Origin: Mycoplasmatota bacterium
Lineage (GTDB): Bacteria; Bacillota_I; Bacilli_A; Izemoplasmatales; Hujiaoplasmataceae
Direction of reading: 5' to 3'
DNA: 64,000 nt
NCBI GenBank assembly: GCA_016342455.1
Contig: JAEIOE010000002.1
Span: forward strand, 33,239 to 97,238
Of the stretch, positions 8,335-16,927 are shown in pieces. The notes below the pieces were generated by a model. The model did not search any database. It was not told the DNA's origin and saw only the letters and a list, made by a program, of their open reading frames with translations. The position numbers and the translations under genes are program-made. The stretch's first letter is position 1; each line of letters begins with the position of its first letter.

Positions 8335-9969
8335 ATGAAATTAACAATCGGATTAGATTTCGGAACACTAAGTGTTAGAGCTGTTTTAGTAGACATTTCA
8401 AGTGGTGAAATAATTGCTTCAAGTGTATCTAAATATAGAAATGCTGTAATGGATAGTTATTTGGTTAATGGAATTAAATTACCTAATGACTATGCTTTAC
8501 AAAATGCCTTAGATTATATAGAGTCAATGGAAACAGTAATTAATAAAATAACTAGTAATAATACTATAAACAATAAAGACATTATAGGTATAGGTGTTGA
8601 TTTTACTGCATCAACTATCTTGCCTATGAAAGCTGATGGAACTCCATTATCTGCTCTATCGAAATATGAGAATAATCCCCATGCATACTCAAAACTTTGG
8701 AAACATCACAGCGCTGAAAAACAAGCTGTGAGAATATCTGAATTAGCTATTAAGAGTGAAGCGCCTTGGATTAAACGATATGGCAATAAGATATCAAGCG
8801 AATGGATGTTACCAAAGGTGCTAGAAATACTAGAAGAAGACCTAAAATTATTCAATGAAACAGATTATTTTGTTGAAGCAGGAGACTTTATTACTTACTA
8901 CTTAACGAAGTCTTTCAAAAGAAGTTCTTGCCAAGCCGGATATAAGGGTATATGGCATTCTAAGAGTGGATATCCAAAGGATGAGTATTTAGTTAAACTA
9001 AACAAAAAACTTAAGGATATCTACAATACTAAGCTCTCAGGCGATATATTACCAATAGGTAAGAAAAGCGGGAGATTAACTAGTGAACTAGCTAACAAGT
9101 ATGGATTGAAGCAAATTCCTGTTTCGGTAAGTGTTATTGATGCTCATGTAGCTGCACCTGCATGTCAAGCTGTAAACAGCGGAGACATGCTAATGATTAT
9201 TGGAACTTCATCATGTGATATTGTATTAAGCGAAAAAGAAGTAAATATACCTGGCATTCAAGGTGTTGTAAAAGATGGGGCTATTCCTAATCTATTTGCA
9301 TATGAATCAGGACAACCTGCAGTGGGGGATATCTTCTCTTGGTATATAGAAAATCATTTACCTAGTGGATACTATGCATATGCAAAAGGAAATAATCAAA
9401 ACATTTATCAGTACATGGAAGATAGAATCAAACTAATACCGAAGACTAAGCCTAGACTACTAGCATTAGACTGGTGGAATGGGAATAGATCTGTATTGGT
9501 TGATCCAGATTTAAGTGGGATTTTAGTTGGCTATAATCTTCAAACTACACCTGAAGATATTTATAGAGCGCTTATAGAAGCAACAGCTTTCGGTAAAAGA
9601 GTAACTATAGAAGCATATGAATCAAATGGTATAGAAGTAAAAAGGCTAATAGCTTGTGGTGGTTTAGCAACTAAAAATAAGTATTTATTGCAATGTTATG
9701 CAAATATACTTAAAAGACCTGTATTCTTTACAGAAGAAGAGTATGCACCTGCGCTTGGCGCAGCCATCTTTGGAGCTTTGGCTGCTAAAGACAATGGTGG
9801 ATATTCATCAATTGAGGTTGCCAGTAAATATATGTCTAAGTTAGTTGAAGAACCTATTCTACCTAACAAAGACTTCAATTATGATGAACTATTCAAAATG
9901 TATATAGAGCTACATGATTATTTCGGCAAGCATTCAAAATTAATGAAAAAACTTAAATTACTACAGTAA
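8335..9969 (+). CDS. araB: Ribulokinase, AraB type (FGGY family)
   Basis: ATP-dependent kinase that phosphorylates ribulose. 544 residues, close to the AraB length. It opens with IGLDFGTLSVRAVL (phosphate 1 loop), has the AraB signature region GVDFTASTILPM, KLWKHHSAEKQA and ISSEWMLPK, the central GTSSCDI, and the late GGLATKNKYLLQ and PALGAAIFGA segments. E. coli AraB accepts D- as well as L-ribulose (established), so after the FucI-type isomerase the product could be D-ribulose 5-phosphate, which enters the pentose phosphate pathway directly. No araA or araD is seen, which argues against a conventional L-arabinose operon within this window. It begins 2 bases after the isomerase stop and ends at a strong terminator. 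Confidence 0.92.
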   Translation: MKLTIGLDFGTLSVRAVLVDISSGEIIASSVSKYRNAVMDSYLVNGIKLPNDYALQNALDYIESMETVINKITSNNTINNKDIIGIGVDFTASTILPMKADGTPLSALSKYENNPHAYSKLWKHHSAEKQAVRISELAIKSEAPWIKRYGNKISSEWMLPKVLEILEEDLKLFNETDYFVEAGDFITYYLTKSFKRSSCQAGYKGIWHSKSGYPKDEYLVKLNKKLKDIYNTKLSGDILPIGKKSGRLTSELANKYGLKQIPVSVSVIDAHVAAPACQAVNSGDMLMIIGTSSCDIVLSEKEVNIPGIQGVVKDGAIPNLFAYESGQPAVGDIFSWYIENHLPSGYYAYAKGNNQNIYQYMEDRIKLIPKTKPRLLALDWWNGNRSVLVDPDLSGILVGYNLQTTPEDIYRALIEATAFGKRVTIEAYESNGIEVKRLIACGGLATKNKYLLQCYANILKRPVFFTEEEYAPALGAAIFGALAAKDNGGYSSIEVASKYMSKLVEEPILPNKDFNYDELFKMYIELHDYFGKHSKLMKKLKLLQ

Positions 9970-9976
9970 AAAATAC

Positions 9977-10006
9977 AGAAGACAGAATCCTCGGATTCTG
10001 TCTTCT
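9977..10006 (+). terminator. Rho-independent terminator of the carbohydrate operon
   Basis: A long perfect stem AGAAGACAGAATCC / GGATTCTGTCTTCT with a tiny loop lies 7 bases after the araB stop. The T-rich right arm runs into TTATCG. It marks the end of the operon. Confidence 0.8.
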
Positions 10007-10035
10007 TATCGTTATATATACTCTTACTAAACTAT

Positions 10036-10413
10036 TTATTCGTTCTCAATCCAACTGGCATAAAGTGTAATATCTTCTGTGCCCATTAAATCAAATGTGT
10101 AAGCAATTAACTCAAGTTCTAAAGGTTCAGTTACAGCAGTATTGAATGCTTGAGTAATAGCTGTGAATCATGAACCATCATTACTATTAAATGTGATAGT
10201 GAATTGATCAGCTTTATATACATAATATGTTATTACAGTATGAGTTACTTCATCATTTGTTTAAGTTCAATTGCCTTTGTAGATATCAATTAAAGACATA
10301 ACTAGAGCGATAGATACCACACCAAAGACAACAATATCTTCGTTTTACAATACATCTTCAGAGGTGTAATATCCTAAAACTAGTTTAGTCTTTTTGTAAT
10401 TCTCGCCTTGTTT
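10036..10413 (-). pseudogene. Remnant of an InlB-repeat (Listeria-Bacteroides repeat) surface protein
   Basis: Read on the minus strand, one frame carries recognisable repeat sequence with about four in-frame stops. It runs from a stretch like NYKKTKLVLGYYTSEDV through FTITFNSNDGS to the end GTEDITLYASWIENE and a stop. ITFNSNDGS and DITLYASW match the first and last strands of the B-repeats in the secreted protein at 53183 (TVTFDSNGG, DITLYAKW). No start codon or ribosome site is left. I read it as the 3' end of a dead surface-protein gene. Recoding TGA as Trp would not rescue it, since TAA stops also occur. Confidence 0.6.
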
Positions 10414-10618
10414 TTAGACAGATATGTCGCAAAGCTGACTTTATATTCTCCAAATGTATTATATATGATACTTATATGATGATTTAAAAAAAATGTGTAG
10501 GGAATAGGCCATGGTTTTATATGCAGTTAGCATGTAATTAATTTAGACACATCTGTTCTGTTTTACAGTTGGTGGAAATTATATAATATTTATAGAAACA
10601 AAAATTTAAGGAGGAATT

Positions 10619-10726
10619 ATGAAGAAAGTTTTATTATTTGCAGTAATGATTTCACTGACTTTATTTTTTGTTGGGAGTATTGTTGTTAAAGCAGATACTT
10701 TTTTTGTAGTGCTTAAATTTTACTGA
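10619..10726 (+). pseudogene. Orphan signal-peptide fragment
   Basis: A perfect AAGGAGGA ribosome site is followed by an ORF of only 35 codons: a Sec signal peptide (MKKVLLFAVMISLTLFF, then VGSIVVKADT) and a few hydrophobic residues before TGA. The signal resembles that of the secreted protein at 53183 (both end in V-K-A-D). The body of the gene is missing, so this looks like the 5' stump of a deleted secreted-protein gene. The rest of the 9970-10813 gap holds the terminator, the decayed minus-strand fragment and one promoter. Confidence 0.5.
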
Positions 10727-10761
10727 AAACCTTATTTTACATCTCATTTTAGATTATATAG

Positions 10762-10770
10762 TGATATAAT
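10762..10770 (+). promoter_or_regulatory. Extended -10 promoter of the S41 lipoprotein gene
   Basis: TGATATAAT is a perfect extended -10 (TG, one base, TATAAT), 44 bases upstream of the ATG at 10814. No good -35 box is visible at 17 bases, which is normal for extended -10 promoters. Confidence 0.5.
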
Positions 10771-10813
10771 GTAATTTATATGTGATATATGTCAATCTTA
10801 CTTGGAGGATTTT

Positions 10814-13800
10814 ATGAAAAAATATAATATTTTAATCTTGTTGCTATTAAGCTTGTTTTTAGTAGGTTGTAATGATACTTCAACAGAAGATATAAATACT
10901 ACAGTAACCGCAGTAACTACATTAGAAATAGAAGAGGATAAAACCTATTTAGTTGACGTTGTGGATTTGACTAACGATTACTCTTTTAGTGCAACAAAGC
11001 TAAATATCTATGAGTATGGAATAGATCCTGATATCCCTTATGTTGATATAGAGGAGTTTATCGGTATCTTAGATGAAGGCTTAGTTGATCTGTCATTACA
11101 TGCTAGTGGAGATGTTTTATCTGTATCTTATGATATCTATTATTCGGAAACAGAATTCTTTACTGCTATTTTGGAGTTTAATGCAGAGGAGAATACAATA
11201 TATTACAATGATTTTAATTTTAGTTCCGGTATTGGAATTGATAATATTGAATATACTACTAATATTGAAACTGTAGATTTTATAGTTAATGATTTGGGTG
11301 ATACAGAAAAAACAATCGACTTAGATGACTATGATATGGAAATACTTCGCAGCGAAGATGAGTTTCACATATCATTCTATTTAACTAATCTATTATTATC
11401 TGGAGATATAATAAACTTGTATTTTAACGATGATGAAATCTACATTGTTGATGACCCTATGAAGTTGTTGTTAGAGTTAGAGGAGACTTCATTACCAACT
11501 GATGTAAATGAAACAAACCTAATCAAACATACTGCTAATTATTCAGCTTTATTGTTTGATAATTTCTATGGACTCAAAGAAGAATTTAACTATGATGATT
11601 TTGTTGCTGAATTTGCAAGTTTTGACATGTATTCAGCTTCTACAATAGCTGAGTTTGATGAGAATTTTACTGAGTTTATCTTTGATTTAGATGAAATACA
11701 TACTACAGTTGTTGATTACGGTTATAATAGAGATTCAGTAAATCTACCAGAATTACCAACTAATTCTCGATATATTAGGTTCATTACCACGCTACTCAAC
11801 TCTGGTTATTTTAACAAAGGCTATGATATTAGTTTTACAGAAGAGGCAGAATACTATTATTTAGATATAGTTGAATTTAATCTTGAAACAAAAGATAATT
11901 TAGCAAGCTTCCTTCAAGATTTAAATCCAAACAAAAAAATAATTGTTGATTTATCAACTTGTACTGGAGGTAATTTAATCTCTGTTGTTGAATTGCTAGC
12001 CTATGTAACAAACGACCCGCTTGACCTTAACTACATAAATCCAGCTACTGGTGAATCTTTCACAGAGTCACTTCAATCACTTGAGCCTAAAGCTCTAGAG
12101 AACGAGTTTCAGTTCTATACTTCCTACGCTACCTTTAGCGCAGCGAATCTATTAGTATCAATTGTTAAAGATAACGATTTAGCTATAGTTTTTGGCTCAA
12201 ACACAACTGGTGGAGCTTGTGCAGTTAACTATACAGTTCTACCAAACAATATGATTATTTCTTATTCTACAAATTTTTTATTAACGAATAGTTCATTTGA
12301 ATCTATAGAATTTGGAATAGAACCGGATATATCTGTTTCATCATATGATAGTTTCTATGAAGCTTATCTAGAAACAAATAGATACCTTGATACAAATGCT
12401 GATATAAGAGTGGTTAGTACAGGGACAACTGCAAAGAATATTAGTTTGGAACTGATAAAAGACAGAGTTCCATCTATAGTAAATATAAACGGATATGTTA
12501 TTAATATCTATAATAAAGATGAGACAGAAATTTTATATAGCGAAACGATAGTTAGTGGGGACGAATTTACATTCACTCACAGTTTTAATGATTACCAAGA
12601 CTTATTAATTATAAGAGTAAATTGTTTGTATCAAATAAACGGTGTGGATAGAGTAGAAGAGATTGGTTATAGAGTCGTAGATGATATGTCTAATTTCTTC
12701 ACAACCGATACAGTTACCGTTCCAATAGGAGCAATATACAACGCTAATAAATATGATAGATCAATTGATGATGAATATATCAAAATAGAGATAACTGAAG
12801 CAGCCGTCTATAGGATAGGTATCAGTGGGGATTTTGATGGAAGCCACAAAGTATATGATTTAGAAGGAAATGAAGTTGCTAGATCCAATTATTTTTCATT
12901 GGATGTGGGTACTTATATAGTTGAGATAAATCCTATTAGAGAAGAAGGAGATTACACGATTCTTATAGAGTCGGTATATGATGATGCTCCTTTTGGTCAA
13001 AATATTACATTGATTGAAGGGAATTCTAACACATCTACAGTAACTTATGACTATGACAGGGATGTTGAATGGATTAATCTCACGCTTCTAGAAGAAGCTG
13101 AAGTAACAATTTCAATGGATAATTTGACAAGAAACTATTTTATAGCTGATAAATATGGAGAAGATTATAATAGTCATACTGATTTTATCAGTCCCTATAA
13201 AACTAGAACATTTATTCTCCCTAAAGGGGAATATATGTTAGGGTTCCATTCTGCTAACTTTGTTCCACTAGGGTCAATTACGGTTACTTTTGATGTTGAT
13301 TATATGATAAATGATTTTTCAGGAGATATCTTTTTAAATGACACGAATTTTGGACAATTATTGATTGGCGAAAACATTATGACATTTGAAGGCTTTTGTG
13401 ACAGAGATATTTATGAACTTGTCCTTACTGAAATAACGGATTTAATGATTGATGGTGGTGGCGTTGTTTCGTCTTGTCTGATTGGCGAAGATGGGGACTG
13501 TGATTTTGCAAATCAGTTTTATAACTTGCAACCAGGAACGTACTACCTTATGTTTACTACCAATGGTGTTATTGAAGAGTCTGTAACTCAAGCTGCTGAA
13601 ATAATTTTATTACATGACGAATCAACTGAAAGCAATATGTTGCCAATTGAGTTGGATGAGGAATTTACTGTAATAATCGAGGTTGATGAAGATGTTGATT
13701 ATTATACCTTCACAATTGATGAATTAACCACGATTGAGATGATTCAGGAAAATGCTAGTACATCTTTTACTAGATTATATTTGGATGATGGTTTATGGAC

Positions 13801-14272
13801 TCAAGTCTGGGAGACAAGTTATGATGAAAAAACATTCCAACTAGCTCCAGGTGATTATATTCTAGCAATTGGCGAATTTGTAAGTGAGCTAAATGAAGTA
13901 GAAATATATACGGTAATACTAAATACTTATACTACAGTTGATTTAGACCCAAACTTAACGGGCTTAGCAGATGAAGTATATCGTACAGTTGATTTTACAA
14001 CTGAGGATCATATCCATTTGGTTGGGGAAATCGATTATATAGGAGATTGGGATATATATAGGATAGTTATTAATGAAGCTGGAACGTATTCAGTGTCTAG
14101 TTACACAGATAGTGATATGCAATTCTATATAATCCTTGAAACAGGTGAATGGGAAAGAGTAATGTATAATACAATGGAATTATCAGTTGGTGTACACTAT
14201 CTGTTAGTAAGACAAATGTATGACCAAGATACAATCAGTTATGAATTGTTTTTTGGTAAAAGAAATAATTAA
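10814..14272 (+). CDS. Large lipoprotein with S41 (C-terminal-processing/tail-specific) protease-like domain and beta-sandwich repeats
   Basis: About 1152 residues from the ATG at 10814, which follows TTGGAGGAT; an upstream TTG would overlap that ribosome site. A lipobox FLVGC is near residue 18. The S41-like core spans about 320-530: the strand KKIIVDLSTCTGG near 373, then YATFSAAN with the probable nucleophile Ser at about 442, and FGSNTTGGA near 465. The remaining ~600 residues contain several related beta-sandwich units with G-(T/D/E)-Y motifs (VGTYIVEI, KGEYMLGF, PGTYYLMF, PGDYILAI, VGVHYLLV), like prepeptidase C-terminal domains. Surface-anchored and probably monocistronic. The usual PDZ domain is not evident. 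The substrate is unknown. Confidence 0.7.
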   Translation: MKKYNILILLLLSLFLVGCNDTSTEDINTTVTAVTTLEIEEDKTYLVDVVDLTNDYSFSATKLNIYEYGIDPDIPYVDIEEFIGILDEGLVDLSLHASGDVLSVSYDIYYSETEFFTAILEFNAEENTIYYNDFNFSSGIGIDNIEYTTNIETVDFIVNDLGDTEKTIDLDDYDMEILRSEDEFHISFYLTNLLLSGDIINLYFNDDEIYIVDDPMKLLLELEETSLPTDVNETNLIKHTANYSALLFDNFYGLKEEFNYDDFVAEFASFDMYSASTIAEFDENFTEFIFDLDEIHTTVVDYGYNRDSVNLPELPTNSRYIRFITTLLNSGYFNKGYDISFTEEAEYYYLDIVEFNLETKDNLASFLQDLNPNKKIIVDLSTCTGGNLISVVELLAYVTNDPLDLNYINPATGESFTESLQSLEPKALENEFQFYTSYATFSAANLLVSIVKDNDLAIVFGSNTTGGACAVNYTVLPNNMIISYSTNFLLTNSSFESIEFGIEPDISVSSYDSFYEAYLETNRYLDTNADIRVVSTGTTAKNISLELIKDRVPSIVNINGYVINIYNKDETEILYSETIVSGDEFTFTHSFNDYQDLLIIRVNCLYQINGVDRVEEIGYRVVDDMSNFFTTDTVTVPIGAIYNANKYDRSIDDEYIKIEITEAAVYRIGISGDFDGSHKVYDLEGNEVARSNYFSLDVGTYIVEINPIREEGDYTILIESVYDDAPFGQNITLIEGNSNTSTVTYDYDRDVEWINLTLLEEAEVTISMDNLTRNYFIADKYGEDYNSHTDFISPYKTRTFILPKGEYMLGFHSANFVPLGSITVTFDVDYMINDFSGDIFLNDTNFGQLLIGENIMTFEGFCDRDIYELVLTEITDLMIDGGGVVSSCLIGEDGDCDFANQFYNLQPGTYYLMFTTNGVIEESVTQAAEIILLHDESTESNMLPIELDEEFTVIIEVDEDVDYYTFTIDELTTIEMIQENASTSFTRLYLDDGLWTQVWETSYDEKTFQLAPGDYILAIGEFVSELNEVEIYTVILNTYTTVDLDPNLTGLADEVYRTVDFTTEDHIHLVGEIDYIGDWDIYRIVINEAGTYSVSSYTDSDMQFYIILETGEWERVMYNTMELSVGVHYLLVRQMYDQDTISYELFFGKRNN

Positions 14273-14406
14273 TATAGCAGACTACGTTTTTGATGCAATC
14301 ATTACTAATTTCAATGCAATGATAGCTGTAGGAAATCAAACTATTTCAATGATGAATCAGATAATACATATATCGAATTTGAAGTAAAATCAATATAGAT
14401 AAGAAT

Positions 14407-14448
14407 AAAAAAGCCTAAACTAGGATTAAACTTAGTTTAGGCTTTTTT
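14407..14448 (+). terminator. Rho-independent terminator after the S41 lipoprotein
   Basis: A 16-bp perfect stem (AAAAAAGCCTAAACTA and its complement) with a 10-base loop and a run of Ts. The stretch from the stop at 14272 to here contains short fragments that look coding in shifting frames, such as YFNDESDNTYIEFEVKSI, and may be gene debris. Confidence 0.8.
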
Positions 14449-14454
14449 GCACTG

Positions 14455-14482
14455 CTATGAAAAAGTGATACACATTGCCCCC
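14455..14482 (+). repeat. Left terminal inverted repeat of the IS3-like element
   Basis: Begins CTATGAAAAAGTGATACACA and ends in CCCCC. It pairs with 15817-15844 with a single mismatch (T versus G). Confidence 0.8.
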
Positions 14483-14525
14483 TCTTGATGATAAAATAGA
14501 ATGAAGAAAGAGAAGGAAATAAAAA

Positions 14526-15729
14526 ATGGCCAAAACGTACAGTTTAGACTTTAAATTAAAGTTAGTAAAGATGATTTTAAATGAACATATAAGCAAACAT
14601 GAAATAGAAAGAACTTTTAATGTATCAAGATAATCTTAAAGAGAGAGGGTACTTAAGTATGGAAGCGAGGGAGTAAGTGGTTTACTGCCGAAAAGAAAAG
14701 TAAAAGAAAAAATCTACATCGATTACGAAGAAGAAACAATAGAATCACTTAAGTAGGAAAATTTATTGTTAAAGATAGAAATTGAACGATTAAAAAAAGG
14801 CTATACAGAATCAGATGCAAAATATCTAAAAAAAACAAATTCTAGAATTTGAATATAATCTAATATATTAATTTAGAGCGAAATATTATATCAATGAATT
14901 ATGCGAATTCATTGATATAAACAGATGCGGATACTATCGATGGTTTAAAAGGTTGGGAACTAAAACCAAAGGTGAAAAGCAAAAGGAATCAGTTAAAATA
15001 AAAATTAAGAAATATCATGAATTATATCCAACAAAAGGATACAGAAATATAAGAAGAGAGATCATGAGAGAAGATGGATGGATAGTAAGTTTATATATGA
15101 TGTATCAATGTTTCAAAGAAATGTGAATAGCATCATAAGCAAGAAGAAAAGCCTATAGAAGGACAAAAGGAGTATCAGACAAATATCCGAATCTAATAAT
15201 TAATGATTGGTTCGTGACTAGACCGTTTGAAAAGGTGTGTAGTGATACTACAATGGTAGTATATCAAGGAAAGAAATACGATTGGAATTTCCATGTGGAT
15301 GTATACAATAATGAGATAGTAGGATGGGACATAGCAAACTATCAACATGGAAATGGCGTTATGAATCACCTAAGATCACTCGAAGATTTTCTTAGAATAA
15401 AAGAAGAAAGAGGATATCATAATAATATGACAATATTACATAGTGATCAAGGATTAGTATATGCATCAAAGAAGTTTGAAAAGACACATAAAGAGTACCG
15501 AATAAGAAGAAGTATGTCAAGAGCAGCTACACCAACAGACAATCCTGTTATAGAAGCATTGAATGGCCGGATCAAATCAGAACTAAAATATAACTTAAAA
15601 ATAAATGAGTATTCTGATATTAATACAGCGATTGAATTATATGTAAACGGCTTTAATCATTCAAGACCAGCATAGAGACTAGATTATTTATCGCCTGTAG
15701 AATATACAACATCAAAAGGCTTTAAATAA
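14526..15729 (+). pseudogene. IS3-family transposase (orfA + orfB), multiply interrupted
   Basis: orfA starts MAKTYSLDFKLKLVKMIL, an IS3-type HTH N-terminus, but stops after about 35 codons and then changes frame. orfB is recognisable from about 14880 (HTH_21-like, YPTKGYRNIRREI) and carries the DDE integrase core: SDTTMVVY (first Asp), LHSDQGLVY (second Asp) and NPVIEALNGRIKSE (Glu). Stops interrupt it around 15123 and 15673, the last replacing a Trp or similar just before RLDYLSPVEY. The longest intact stretch is 15214-15675. It is a dead transposase. Confidence 0.85.
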
Positions 15730-15816
15730 TGAAACTCTATACAAATCTATAATCTATTATGATATAATAATTAAAACGAATTTAATAAGCATTGCTATTT
15801 TTATTGTCCCTAAAAA

Positions 15817-15844
15817 GGGGGCCATGTGTATCACTTTTTCATAG
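15817..15844 (-). repeat. Right terminal inverted repeat of the IS3-like element
   Basis: Begins GGGGGCCATGTG and ends TTTTTCATAG; it is the reverse complement of the left end except at one base. A weak hairpin followed by seven Ts (about 15854-15878) lies just outside and could be a decayed terminator. Confidence 0.8.
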
Positions 15845-16056
15845 AAGAGCAAAAGCGACACATGTGCGCTGTTTTTTTATTAATTGCCAGAGTATAATAT
15901 ATATAGAGTAAAAAACATATATCTGTTACTATTCATTTTCTAAAGTTATGCATGCAACATTTAAATGATATTAATCATTAAATATAAGACATATATTATG
16001 ATTCAATAATCATATTGGTATATATGAAATGAGAAAGCATAGAATTAAAACTATGC

Positions 16057-16093
16057 GGTAATTGCGTATAATGATTATAAATACGCAATTACC
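16057..16093. promoter_or_regulatory. Inverted-repeat operator overlapping the abiE promoter
   Basis: A perfect 13-bp inverted repeat, GGTAATTGCGTAT and its complement, is separated by 11 bases. It contains TATAAT at 16067-16072 and ends 45 bases before the antitoxin ATG. AbiEi antitoxins are known to repress their own operon by binding inverted repeats in the promoter, so this is the likely AbiEi operator. A second short inverted repeat (GCATAG...CTATGC, 16037-16056) lies directly upstream. The remainder of 15845-16056 shows nothing else I can name. Confidence 0.7.
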
Positions 16094-16138
16094 TTGAAAT
16101 GTTTTACTGAATGTGATATTATACTTTTGGGTGATAAT

Positions 16139-16927
16139 ATGATGAATAAAGTATGTGAAGATTTAAAGGTTAAATATAATAATAAGAAAAGTATTAGTAG
16201 AGATGAATTGTATCAGTTCTTAGGAAAATACTATGAAAATATTTCTACGAGCTCTTTTTTGTGGATGGTTTATGATTTAAAAGAAATGGGACTAATAACT
16301 ATTGGCTCAAGTGAAATGTATATTCTTAATTTTAGTAAGCCTAAAATATATTTTAAAGTCAAACAAGCTGATATCACATTAGTTCAATTATTGAAGAAGT
16401 ATAATAGTAAAATTATTGATAATAAGTATTTTAATTTAGACCCATTTATTTCTGTTTGGGATACTCGTATAGTAAATAAATATATTAAACACACAATATC
16501 TAAAAATAGTATAATTGTAGAAGTAGATAAATACAGAATAGATGATGTGTTCAATTATATAAAAAAGAATTTTTCTAAAAAATATTATGTAACAAAGACA
16601 CGTCAATTGGATTCTGATCATATTATTTATGAATCAAATATTATCTATATTAAACAATTAGTAAAAAGAGCACCTATAAATAAAAAAATTACAGAAAAAG
16701 AATACTTTGTTACCGTTCCTAAAATAGAGAAAATTTTAGTTGATGTTGTTGTTGACAATGAAATATTTAATTTCTATGACGAAAGTACTTTGAAAGAGTT
16801 ATACAGAAATATCAATGACAAATATAATGTTAATTTAGTTACATTATTGTATTATGCAAAAAACAGAGGTGTAAAACAGCAGATGTTACAATTTCTAAGA
16901 GAGTCGTTAGGGGTGAATTTAAAGTGA
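16139..16927 (+). CDS. abiEi: AbiEi-like antitoxin / transcriptional autoregulator (type IV toxin-antitoxin)
   Basis: About 263 residues. The start is ATG 16139 or 16142, just after TTTTGGGTGATA; an upstream TTG at 16094 would put the operator inside the coding end and is rejected. The N-terminal ~75 residues form a winged-helix-like region (SRDELYQFLGKYY...LKEMGLITI), and the C-terminal two thirds are the DUF6577/AbiEi-type domain. It overlaps the toxin gene by 4 bases, the standard abiE arrangement. AbiEi counteracts AbiEii without direct complex formation and represses the operon (family knowledge). The family call leans on the partner gene and the operator. Confidence 0.7.
   Translation: MMNKVCEDLKVKYNNKKSISRDELYQFLGKYYENISTSSFLWMVYDLKEMGLITIGSSEMYILNFSKPKIYFKVKQADITLVQLLKKYNSKIIDNKYFNLDPFISVWDTRIVNKYIKHTISKNSIIVEVDKYRIDDVFNYIKKNFSKKYYVTKTRQLDSDHIIYESNIIYIKQLVKRAPINKKITEKEYFVTVPKIEKILVDVVVDNEIFNFYDESTLKELYRNINDKYNVNLVTLLYYAKNRGVKQQMLQFLRESLGVNLK

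Larger units (their letters stand above)
14455..15844. mobile_element. Degenerate IS3-family insertion sequence
   Basis: A 1390-bp unit bounded by 28-bp inverted repeats at 14455-14482 and 15817-15844 that differ at one position. Inside are an orfA-like and an orfB-like transposase, both broken. The G/C block at the inner side of each repeat (CCCCC / GGGGG) after TGATACACA is IS3-like; the TG...CA core of the element may start at 14466. No convincing target-site duplication is visible. Because the reading frames are interrupted, the element should be immobile unless helped in trans. Confidence 0.8.

Noticed and set aside
6554-9969. Ordinary L-fucose or L-arabinose operon
   Set aside because: There is no FucK or fuculose aldolase for fucose and no AraA or AraD for L-arabinose; the isomerase-kinase pairing and the glycosidases fit D-arabinose better, although genes beyond the left edge could change this.
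10036-10413. TGA read as Trp to rescue the minus-strand fragment
   Set aside because: The frame also contains TAA stops, and real genes throughout the window end in TGA.
16094-16138. Longer AbiEi starting at TTG 16094
   Set aside because: It would begin at the end of the operator with no ribosome site; ATG 16139/16142 follows GGGTGAT.
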